A stretch of DNA of 64,000 bases from Beggiatoa alba B18LD. Lineage in GTDB: Bacteria; Pseudomonadota; Gammaproteobacteria; Beggiatoales; Beggiatoaceae. The position numbers and the translations under genes are program-made. Location: contig NZ_JH600070.1 of NCBI RefSeq assembly GCF_000245015.1, positions 2,142,634 through 2,206,633 of the forward strand. The letters are read 5' to 3'. The notes beneath the pieces were generated by a model. It was given only the letters and a program-made list of their open reading frames with translations. It had not been told where the DNA came from and made no database searches. Shown here in pieces: positions 56,452-64,000 of the stretch. Position 1 is the stretch's first letter; every line of letters begins with the position of its first letter.

Positions 56452-57009
56452 TTACGTTCCCGAATATGGGTCTTTAATTTGTAGATAATTTAACAGCGCG
56501 TCGCGTTTTGGATGCTGACTGAGCCATGCTTTTATCCGTTGAATTTCTTCATAGTCAGCTTGACCAAACTGTTGTAAATAAAAAGTTTGGAATGTTTGAC
56601 GGCTGGCTTCTAAACGGACATTTTTTTGCCAAATATCCGTGATGATTTTATCGACCTCGTCATGTAAGTTTCTATCTTTTAACGCTAACCATTCATTTTT
56701 ATCAAACCAAACACCGCCACAATGACTGCAATGGTCTAGGGTGAAATCTGTCCCTTTTCCAACTTGATACTTCAGCAGTAAATGTCCGCAATCAGGGCAA
56801 ATTTTAATTTGCTTGGTGTTTAATGGCTCTGGCACAGTTTCAGACGGGGCTTTCTCAGGCAGGATACTTCCTTTATGCGTCAACCACGCTTGATAATCTT
56901 TCTGTCGTATCCATTGCCCGCCACATTGTAAACAGTGATAGGCTATTAAATTGTCTTCTAATGGGTTTGTTAATAAATGAATTTCTTTACAGACAGGGCA
57001 GTTCGGCAT
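56452..57009 (-). CDS. Zinc-ribbon (zf-TFIIB-like) protein
   Basis: A 185-residue cytosolic protein with two zinc-ribbon modules: CPVC...CLQCGGQWI (residues 4-32) and CPDCGHLLL...CSHCGGVWFD (about 70-105), each with a GG-x-W pattern typical of zf-TFIIB domain proteins. The C-terminal 75 residues are helical and charged. Function unknown; possibly RNA or protein binding. It follows the Yej-type transporter gene on the same strand by about 32 bases. Confidence 0.82.
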   Translation of the reverse strand: MPNCPVCKEIHLLTNPLEDNLIAYHCLQCGGQWIRQKDYQAWLTHKGSILPEKAPSETVPEPLNTKQIKICPDCGHLLLKYQVGKGTDFTLDHCSHCGGVWFDKNEWLALKDRNLHDEVDKIITDIWQKNVRLEASRQTFQTFYLQQFGQADYEEIQRIKAWLSQHPKRDALLNYLQIKDPYSGT

Positions 57010-57041
57010 GATGTTAGCTCCTGATAGCGATAAACTCAGCG

Positions 57042-59735
57042 TTAAATTGCTTCTAAATTAAATGCTGCCGCAATTAAAGTTTTAGTATAAGCCTGTTGTG
57101 GTTGGGTAAAAATAAGAGAGGTTGCCCCTTGTTCTACTACTTTGCCCTGCTTCATCACGATAATTTCATCGCTTAATGCTCGAATCACGGCTAAATCATG
57201 GCTGATAAAGATGTAAGTGAGTTGGTAACGGGCTTGTAAGTCTCTGAGTAAATCAATAAGTTGTGCTTGTACCGAGCGGTCTAATGCGGAAGTTGGTTCG
57301 TCTAAAATCAGCAGTTTTGGTTTTAACACCATCGCCCGCGCAATAGCAATCCGTTGTCGTTGTCCCCCAGAAAATTCGTGGGGATAGCGGTGACGGGTGT
57401 CAGGGTCTAAGCCAACTTCTTGTAAGGCTTGAATAATCAATTGTTCGCGTTCTTTCGCATCTTTGCCAATTTTATGAATTTCTAAGCCTTCGCCAACAAT
57501 TTGCCCAATCGATAAGCGGGGGCTTAGGCTGCTAAATGGGTCTTGAAAAACAATTTGCATGGTACGACGTAAAGCACGCAAAGTTGTAGAAAAAGGCATG
57601 TATTGAAGGGCTTGCCCTTGAAAGTAGATACCGCCTTGACAGTGTTCTAAACGTAGTAAAGCCAGCCCAAGCGTGGTTTTACCTGAACCACTTTCGCCAA
57701 CTATCCCTAAAGTTTGCCCAACTTTAATACTGAAACTTACATCATCGACGGCTTTCACATAGTCTGTTACCCGTTGTAATAAGCCTTGTTTGAGTGGAAA
57801 CCAGACTTTGATATTTTCCGCACGCAGGATTTCGGGCGCGTCAGGTGCAACATGGATGGCTTTACCGCTGGGTTTGGCGTTGAGCAGGCGTTGTGAGTAG
57901 GGATGTTGCGGTTGCTGAAAAAAGGTTGCAGTTTCTGCGGTTTCGACCAGTTCGCCGTTTTGCATGACACAAACACGGTCGGCAAATTTTTGTACAATGC
58001 TTAAATCATGGGTAATGAAGAGCATTGCCATTTGTAGGCGTTGTTGTAATTGCTTTAAAAGTTGCAGAATTTGCGCTTGAATCGTGACATCAAGCGCGGT
58101 TGTTGGTTCGTCAGCGATAAGAATATCGGGTTCATTTGCTAACGCCATGGCAATCATTACCCGTTGTCGTTGTCCACCTGAGAGTTGATGCGGATAGGCA
58201 TTTAAGCGTTTTTCCACATCGGGTAAGCCAACGAGGGTTAGTAATTCAATAATGCGTGCATTGGCTTGAGCAACGCTCATATTTTTGTGTAAAAACAGCA
58301 CTTCTCCAATTTGTTGGCGAATCGTATGTAGGGGATTTAAGGAAGTCATCGGTTCTTGAAAGATGATGCTGATACGGTTGCCACGAATATCCCGCAAGAC
58401 GGCGGGTGACGCGCCAAGTAGCTCTTGTTGGCGAAATTGAATGCTACCTGTCGGATGGGAGGCAAGTGGATAAGGCAGTAATTGCAGGATAGATAATGCG
58501 GTGACTGATTTGCCTGAGCCACTTTCGCCAACAATTGCTAAGGTTTCCCCTTTGTTTAATTGGAAACTCACGCCTTTAACGGCTAAATGTGGTTCTTGTC
58601 CTTGATGAAAGGCAACGGATAAGTGATTTACTGCCAATAAATCTGTGGTAGGTGTTGACTGGGTTTGTACAGTTGTTTTGCTGGGTTTGCGACGTGGTAT
58701 AGGGTTTGTGTTTTTTCGCGGGTCAAAAGCATCACGCACCGCTTCGCCGATAAATACTAAGAGGCTTAACATTACGGCGAGTACCATAAAGACGGTAATG
58801 CCTAACCATGGGGCTTGTAAATTGTCGCGTCCTTGTAGGAGTAATTCTCCTAAAGAGGGTGAACCGACGGGCAATCCCAGTCCGAGAAAATCTAATGCGG
58901 TTAAGGTGGTGACAGAACCGCTCATGATGAATGGTAACATCGTTAAGGTAGCAACCATCGCATTGGGTAGCGTGTGGCGTAGCATAATGGTTAAGTTACT
59001 AACGCCTAAGGCTTTTGCTGCACGGATATAGTCAAAATTCCGCGCTCGTAAAAACTCTGCCCGTACTACACCAACAAGGGACATCCAGCTAAATAGTAAC
59101 ATCATCAGTAATAACCACCAGAAACTGGGTGTTATCACGTTAGCAAGAATGATAAGGACGTATAGGGTTGGCATACTCGACCAGATTTCGATAAATCGTT
59201 GACTGAGTAAGTCTATCCAACCACCAAAAAAGCCTTGTATTGCGCCTGCTGCAATGCCTATTAATGAGCTTAGGACTGTTAAAATTAAGCCAAATAGTAC
59301 TGAAATTCGAAATCCATAAATTAAACGGGCTAATACATCGCGTCCTTGGTCATCTGTCCCTAACCAATTTTCTGCGCTGGGTGGTGAAGGTGAAGGCGTG
59401 GGCAGGTTATAATTAATAGTGCTGTAACTATAGGGAATAATAGGATTAATTATCCAGCCATGTCGATTGATGAGGGCTTGTACTTCTGGGTCACGATAGT
59501 TTGCGGGAATGAGTAAATCGCCCCCGAAATCTTGTTCGGTATAGTTATGAATCAGTGGAAAATAAAATTCATGCTGATAGTAAATCAGTAGCGGCTTATC
59601 GTTAGCGATGATTTCGGCAAACAGGGTGACAAAAAAAAGGAATAGGAAAAGCCATAATGACCAGACCCCGCGACGATTGGCTAAAAAAAGGCGTAAACGA
59701 CGTTGATTAAGCGGAGACAGTTTAATGAGTGTCAT
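57042..59735 (-). CDS. Fused Yej-type peptide ABC transporter: permease plus two ATPase domains
   Basis: A single 897-residue reading frame. Residues about 1-365 are an OppC/YejE-type permease: RRGVWSLWLFLFLFFVTLFAE at the start, NWLGTDDQGRDVLARLIYG, and a core of five membrane segments. After a Pro/Thr-rich linker come two ABC ATPases like YejF: Walker A GESGSGKSVTALS near 403 with LSGGQRQRVMIA and DEPTTALD, then GESGSGKTTLGLA near 680 with FSGGQRQRIAIA and DEPTSALD. E. coli has yejE and yejF as separate genes. ATG 59735 (MTLIKLSPLN) is preferred over 59786. YejA and YejB homologues are not in the window. It likely imports oligopeptides, in Yej systems including microcin C-like compounds. 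Confidence 0.88.
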   Translation of the reverse strand: MTLIKLSPLNQRRLRLFLANRRGVWSLWLFLFLFFVTLFAEIIANDKPLLIYYQHEFYFPLIHNYTEQDFGGDLLIPANYRDPEVQALINRHGWIINPIIPYSYSTINYNLPTPSPSPPSAENWLGTDDQGRDVLARLIYGFRISVLFGLILTVLSSLIGIAAGAIQGFFGGWIDLLSQRFIEIWSSMPTLYVLIILANVITPSFWWLLLMMLLFSWMSLVGVVRAEFLRARNFDYIRAAKALGVSNLTIMLRHTLPNAMVATLTMLPFIMSGSVTTLTALDFLGLGLPVGSPSLGELLLQGRDNLQAPWLGITVFMVLAVMLSLLVFIGEAVRDAFDPRKNTNPIPRRKPSKTTVQTQSTPTTDLLAVNHLSVAFHQGQEPHLAVKGVSFQLNKGETLAIVGESGSGKSVTALSILQLLPYPLASHPTGSIQFRQQELLGASPAVLRDIRGNRISIIFQEPMTSLNPLHTIRQQIGEVLFLHKNMSVAQANARIIELLTLVGLPDVEKRLNAYPHQLSGGQRQRVMIAMALANEPDILIADEPTTALDVTIQAQILQLLKQLQQRLQMAMLFITHDLSIVQKFADRVCVMQNGELVETAETATFFQQPQHPYSQRLLNAKPSGKAIHVAPDAPEILRAENIKVWFPLKQGLLQRVTDYVKAVDDVSFSIKVGQTLGIVGESGSGKTTLGLALLRLEHCQGGIYFQGQALQYMPFSTTLRALRRTMQIVFQDPFSSLSPRLSIGQIVGEGLEIHKIGKDAKEREQLIIQALQEVGLDPDTRHRYPHEFSGGQRQRIAIARAMVLKPKLLILDEPTSALDRSVQAQLIDLLRDLQARYQLTYIFISHDLAVIRALSDEIIVMKQGKVVEQGATSLIFTQPQQAYTKTLIAAAFNLEAI

Positions 59736-59908
59736 TGTGAGGAGTGACCTTGTTTGACAGGGAAACAACGCTAAACAATGGGGCAATGGCTACACCCAAT
59801 TATCCCCCGTTTTAGCGCGTGGGTTTGTGAAATAATGCAAAGGCAGTGCCGTTGTTAGGCTAACTATTTGTATTTGTCAATAATTGAATGGTGATTCTGT
59901 TGCTGAAT

Positions 59909-60127
59909 TTATACTGAAAATGTTTTGTGTCGTTGGTAATGGCGTTGCCAAAAAGCCCGCACTTTAATGGATAGACGTGCGCCATTAATCAGGCAAAAAA
60001 GACAACTGAAAATAATCAATGGGTTAAATATTGCTTGTGTCAACATAACGGCTAATAGGATTGCACCGAGAAAACTGGCAGTGATGGCAAGAATATGAGC
60101 AAATGCAACGGTTAGCTGTAAGAACAT
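59909..60127 (-). CDS. Small membrane protein, 72 residues, unknown
   Basis: Two hydrophobic segments (about residues 5-28 and 33-50) and a basic C-terminus (KVRAFWQRHYQRHK). It lies alone between the transporter gene and ffh, same strand as both. I do not recognise a family; a real gene is likely from its membrane pattern but not certain. Confidence 0.45.
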   Translation of the reverse strand: MFLQLTVAFAHILAITASFLGAILLAVMLTQAIFNPLIIFSCLFCLINGARLSIKVRAFWQRHYQRHKTFSV

Positions 60128-60228
60128 AGTGAAACACCTAAAAAATATTAAATAAATAACTATCCATTGCCTGCGCTAAAAAGTATTGTTTTATGTCTCT
60201 GCTTTTTTATTCCGACTCTCTTTCGTCA

Positions 60229-60257
60229 TGCCCTTACTGTCTTAAACAGCAAGGGCA
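60229..60257 (-). terminator. Hairpin downstream of ffh
   Basis: TGCCCTTACTG pairs with CAGCAAGGGCA (one mismatch) just beyond the ffh stop codon on the minus strand. No T run follows on that strand, so it may be a weak terminator or an mRNA-protecting hairpin. Confidence 0.5.
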
Positions 60258-60270
60258 GGGTAGGCTTGCG

Positions 60271-61632
60271 TTAAAATTGCATTCCTGGGGGTAGTTTGCC
60301 TTTTAGCCCTTTTAACATACCCATCATGCCACCTTTTTTCGCCAAGGTTTTCATCATTTTCTGCATTTGGGTGAATTGTTTTAAGAGACGGTTGACATCT
60401 TGGATTTGTGTTCCTGAGCCTTTAGCAATGCGGTCTTTACGTGAGCCTTTGACCAGTAATGGGAAACGCCGTTCTTGTGGGGTCATGGAGTTAATAATCG
60501 CCTCCATTCTAATAAATTCTTTGTCATTTACCTGACTTTTAACATTAACAGGAATTTGTCCCATTCCAGGTAATTTATCCATCATACTGGCGATTCCGCC
60601 CATATTGCGCATTTGTACTAATTGGTCGCGGAAATCTTCTAAATCAAAGCCTTTTCCGCCTTTTTTTAACTTACTAACCAGTTTTTCCGCCTGATCTTTA
60701 TCAACTTTGCGTTCGACTTCTTCAATCAGACTTAAGACATCGCCTTGCCCGATGATACGAGAGGCGATACGGTCAGGATAAAATGGTTCTAAAGCGGCTG
60801 TTTTTTCGCCTGCCCCAATAAATTTAATCGGTTTACCCGTGATATAGCGCACAGATAATGCCGCGCCACCCCGTGCATCACCGTCAGTTTTAGTCAGCAC
60901 GACTCCTGTTAAGGGTAAGGCATCGTTAAAAGCTTTTGCCGTATTTGCTGCATCTTGCCCTGTCATGCTGTCAACCACAAATAAGGTTTCTGTTGGTTTG
61001 ACTGCTGCATGTAAGGCTTTAATTTCTCCCATCATTTGCTCATCGACATGTAACCGTCCTGCGGTGTCAATGAGTAAAACTTCTGCGCCTTGTTTACGGG
61101 CTTGGGCAATGGCGGCTTGGGCGATGTCGACGGGCTTTTGTGAAACATCGCTGGGAAAAAACAGCGCGTCCACGTCATTGGCTAAACGCTCTAATTGTTG
61201 AATAGCGGCAGGGCGATATATGTCGCAACTGACAACCATCACTTTTTTCTTTTGCCGTTCATTAAGCCAACGGGCTAATTTTGCAACGGTCGTTGTTTTT
61301 CCTGCCCCTTGTAATCCTGCCATGAGGATAACAACGGGTGGTACAGCTCTTAAATTTAATTCTTCACTTTCCCCCATTAAAGCAATTAATTCATCGCGCA
61401 CGACCCGAATTAAGGCTTGTCCGGGGGTTAAGCTACCAATAACTTCTTGTCCAATTGCCCGCTCTTGTACGCGCTCAATAAATGCTTTAGCAACGGGTAA
61501 GGCAACATCTGCCTCTAAAAAAGCCATCCGTACATCACGTAATGATTCTTTTATATTTTTTTCTGTTAAACGTCCTTGCCCTTGTAAGTTCTTAAGGGTT
61601 TTGCCTAAACGTTCGGTTAAATTGTCAAACAT
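60271..61632 (-). CDS. ffh: Signal recognition particle protein Ffh
   Basis: GTPase of the bacterial SRP that targets membrane proteins with 4.5S RNA and FtsY. The 453-residue protein has the N domain, G domain motifs (GLQGAGKTTTVAKLA, DTAGRLHVDEQMM, TKTDGDARGGAAL, GAGEKTAALEPF) and a methionine-rich M domain ending MLKGLKGKLPPGMQF. Length and motifs are normal. Confidence 0.98.
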   Translation of the reverse strand: MFDNLTERLGKTLKNLQGQGRLTEKNIKESLRDVRMAFLEADVALPVAKAFIERVQERAIGQEVIGSLTPGQALIRVVRDELIALMGESEELNLRAVPPVVILMAGLQGAGKTTTVAKLARWLNERQKKKVMVVSCDIYRPAAIQQLERLANDVDALFFPSDVSQKPVDIAQAAIAQARKQGAEVLLIDTAGRLHVDEQMMGEIKALHAAVKPTETLFVVDSMTGQDAANTAKAFNDALPLTGVVLTKTDGDARGGAALSVRYITGKPIKFIGAGEKTAALEPFYPDRIASRIIGQGDVLSLIEEVERKVDKDQAEKLVSKLKKGGKGFDLEDFRDQLVQMRNMGGIASMMDKLPGMGQIPVNVKSQVNDKEFIRMEAIINSMTPQERRFPLLVKGSRKDRIAKGSGTQIQDVNRLLKQFTQMQKMMKTLAKKGGMMGMLKGLKGKLPPGMQF

Positions 61633-61720
61633 ATTTTTATGACCTTATGGGGTGAAAACGCATTTAGGTGTTAATTATGTGCTTTTATCAAGTTTTTTCA
61701 AAGTGACAGACCGCTTCTGT

Positions 61721-62416
61721 CTATAAGGTTGATTCCCATGTTTGTAATAAGCGTTCTAATTCACCTAAATTGGTAATAATGGCATGTGGTTGATATTTTC
61801 CTGAGGGGGTTTTATAAATGCGATTTAGCCAGACAGCTTTCATCCCCACAGCAAGCGCGCCTGCAACGTCGCAATCTTCATCATCACCAACATGGACAAC
61901 CTCTTCAGGTCGTGCGCTGGCTCGCTGACAAGCCGCTTCAAATAATGCTGGATGGGGTTTTGCTGCGTTTACATCGCTTGCCATCAGGGAAAAGCTCATA
62001 ATATCGCCTAAACCAACACGGTTAATATCTGCGCTACCGTTGGTTAATGTGCCTAGAATATAGCGTTTTTGTAAGCGTTTTAGGACGGGGAGCACATCGG
62101 GATAAAAAGTGACTTGATGGCGGGCCTGTTGAAAAATTTCAAAGGCTGGTTCGGCTATTTCAGCTTTATAGCCAGCTTCGACGGCAGCTTGTGCTAACCC
62201 CATTTTTCGTAATAACCCTAAATTATTTAATAATTCGGGTTGTTCTTCTAATAATCGTTGTCGACGCTTTGCTAATTCGTTCACACTAAATTGCTTAGGA
62301 ATTTTTGGATAATGTTGTCGTAACCAATCGAACAAGGCTTTTTCTGCTTGTTTAATCACAGGGTCTATTGACCATAAAGTATTGTCTAAATCAAAACAAA
62401 TCGCACGGATAGGCAT
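61721..62416 (-). CDS. HAD-superfamily phosphatase (YigB/YjjG-like)
   Basis: A 231-residue cytosolic hydrolase with the nucleophile motif FDLDNTLW at residues 8-15, the threonine motif TLTNGSAD near 119-126, KPHPALF (motif III Lys) and the late acidic motif HVGDDEDCDVAGALAVGM. It resembles YigB, which dephosphorylates a riboflavin intermediate and other phosphomonoesters; the exact substrate here is inferred only at subfamily level. Confidence 0.87.
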   Translation of the reverse strand: MPIRAICFDLDNTLWSIDPVIKQAEKALFDWLRQHYPKIPKQFSVNELAKRRQRLLEEQPELLNNLGLLRKMGLAQAAVEAGYKAEIAEPAFEIFQQARHQVTFYPDVLPVLKRLQKRYILGTLTNGSADINRVGLGDIMSFSLMASDVNAAKPHPALFEAACQRASARPEEVVHVGDDEDCDVAGALAVGMKAVWLNRIYKTPSGKYQPHAIITNLGELERLLQTWESTL

Positions 62417-62614
62417 AAGTCATTTAATATATTATCAATCAGTTAAAAAATGATGCGTATCAAGATTGCGGAATACCAGTTTTTTAACAAAAATACAAAA
62501 TTTCGCAACTTGATAAAACAATCGTCTATTAATATTGTAGCGAAGGAATCTGTTTTGAGCGTGCTACCCTATATTTTACCTAACCGCTGTTAAATTTATC
62601 TAAGACATACCAGA

Positions 62615-63532
62615 ATGTTAAGAGAAGCTATTCAATTAGACGCTTATCGTTATCCTATTCGGACAGTTGCCAGTTTAACGGGCGTTAATCCGATTACCTT
62701 GCGTGCATGGGAACGACGGTATGGATTAATTACCCCTTATCGAACGGATAAAGGTCATCGGCTGTATTCGCAACAAGATATTGACTTGATTTGTCGCATT
62801 GTTGATTTATTAGACTCAGGTATTCCTATCAGTCAAATGAAACAAGCATTACAGCAACGCTTGCAACAGGGTACAGAAGTGAGGGTCGAATCTGTTTGGG
62901 GGCATTATTTGCAACATATGCTTGTCGCAATCAGTCGCTTAGATGAATCCTGTTTAGATGCTACCTATAACGAAGTATTAGCTTTATACCCCATTGATAT
63001 TGTGACGCGAGATTTAATCCTTCCGTTAATGCAATTATTAGGAAATCGGTGGGATACAGCAGAAGGGTGTATTGCGGAAGAACATTTCTTCTCGGTTTAT
63101 ATTCGTAACAAGTTAGGTGCACGTTTTCACCATCGTTTAGGCATGACAAATGGAACTCGCTTACTCTGTGCCTGTGCTGAAGGGGAATGTCATGAAATCG
63201 GTTTACTGCTTTTCGCCCTTACTGCACATACAGAGGGATTTGAAACGGTTATTCTTGGTGCAAATCTGCCTTTAAGTGAACTTCCCATTGCGGTTAAACG
63301 CTCACGCAGTCACGCCATTGTATTATCTAGCCATGCAAATACATTACGACCGCTGTTAAAACATAACTTACCCCTGCTCATTCAAAAAGTACAAATTCCT
63401 GTCTGGATTGGGGGAGAAGCCTCTAGTATCTATCATGATGAAATTCGCCAAATAGGTGCAATGCCATTAGGTGAAGATTTCGCCCAAGGGGTTAAATACA
63501 TTCAACAGCATTTTCAATTACATCTTTCTTAA
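62615..63532 (+). CDS. MerR-family regulator with cobalamin-binding domain (CarH-like)
   Basis: A 305-residue regulator: MerR helix-turn-helix at 14-85 (RTVASLTGVNPITLRAWERRYGLI, HRLYSQQDIDLI), a helical B12-binding cap (about 90-175) and a Rossmann B12 domain (about 180-300). The CarH-type signature W-x9-EH is present (Trp146, Glu156, His157), as is the lower-ligand motif ECHEIG with His193. In Thermus CarH the residue after Trp is the upper-ligand His; here it is Asp147, so the light-driven bis-His state may not form. It may sense adenosylcobalamin, light or both. No carotenoid or photolyase genes are adjacent; eno is next. Confidence 0.85.
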   Translation: MLREAIQLDAYRYPIRTVASLTGVNPITLRAWERRYGLITPYRTDKGHRLYSQQDIDLICRIVDLLDSGIPISQMKQALQQRLQQGTEVRVESVWGHYLQHMLVAISRLDESCLDATYNEVLALYPIDIVTRDLILPLMQLLGNRWDTAEGCIAEEHFFSVYIRNKLGARFHHRLGMTNGTRLLCACAEGECHEIGLLLFALTAHTEGFETVILGANLPLSELPIAVKRSRSHAIVLSSHANTLRPLLKHNLPLLIQKVQIPVWIGGEASSIYHDEIRQIGAMPLGEDFAQGVKYIQQHFQLHLS

Positions 63533-63756
63533 TACACGGCTACGTTACTATCCAATTTCTCCTCTCATGATAAAACTGCCTAATCGCCTCATATTGGTAC
63601 AAATCTTGTTTATATTAGGCGTTACTCCGACAAGGGCTGTCGATTACTCATTGATAAACAAACTTATTAAATAATAATTACTCTTTTTATGTGGTTTAAA
63701 CTGGAGGGTTTACGTTTAAGCGCATAAAATATTTTGTTTCGTGTTAAAGCTTTTAG

Positions 63757-64000
<244 letters not shown>

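Noticed and set aside
63567-63674. 36-codon frame between the CarH-like gene and eno
   Set aside because: No ribosome site, no recognised similarity and length compatible with chance; not reported as a gene.

Overview
This window looks like chromosomal DNA of a low-GC gammaproteobacterium. Gene orders support this: rhodanese-secB-gpsA, aroA-cmk-rpsA-ihfB-lapB-pyrF, and pheT-ihfA-merR. The AT-rich composition, sulfur- and oxygen-linked genes (persulfide-sensor-type ArsR with a rhodanese, CcoG/FixH, cytochrome c4), many sensor kinases and a recurrent palindromic repeat family suggest Beggiatoa or a close relative in the Thiotrichales. That placement is inference; no rRNA or tRNA gene was seen.

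Layout. 0-8.3 kb: phosphoglycerate mutase (partial), ArsR/rhodanese, secB, gpsA, a HugZ-like protein, accA, a lipid A acyltransferase-like gene and an RNase II/R-type exoribonuclease. 8.3-10.7 kb: two damaged genes of phage-defence type, an ApeA-like HEPN gene with a one-base frameshift and an AIPR-like gene cut by palindromic mobile elements. 10.7-19.3 kb: a P-loop NTPase, holB, a radical SAM/SPASM enzyme, and two tandem secreted Asp-box beta-propeller genes duplicated with promoter and terminator. 19.3-24.7 kb: repeat debris holding a second AIPR-like fragment, then fixH-ccoG, a DUF1624 membrane protein, gmk and yicC, then more gene debris. 24.7-40.7 kb: mostly housekeeping: a CMP-sugar synthetase, pheS-tyrA, a TerC protein, aroA-cmk-rpsA-ihfB, lapB-pyrF, a Sel1 protein, pheT-ihfA-merR and an orphan ureG. 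40.7-57 kb: repeats, a coiled-coil membrane protein, a RibD/DHFR-like reductase, cytochrome c4, two large hybrid histidine kinases around zapE, a phytase-like protein, an asparagine-synthetase-like enzyme with an altered N-terminus, a repeat cluster and a zinc-ribbon protein. 57-64 kb: a fused Yej-type permease/double-ATPase gene, ffh, a HAD phosphatase, a CarH-like MerR/B12 regulator and the start of eno.

The most interesting signal is the palindromic element family and what it has done. One copy sits in the AIPR-like gene between matching AAAT flanks, and removing it with one flank restores the reading frame exactly. Two half-elements at 10.74 and 19.68 kb, with an AIPR-like fragment on the opposite strand beside the second, are what a roughly 9-kb inversion through one element would leave. 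Other points worth checking are the split pheS/pheT, the YejE-YejF fusion, the MGC instead of MCG start of the amidotransferase, the CarH-type motif, and the patchy near-identity of the two propeller genes.
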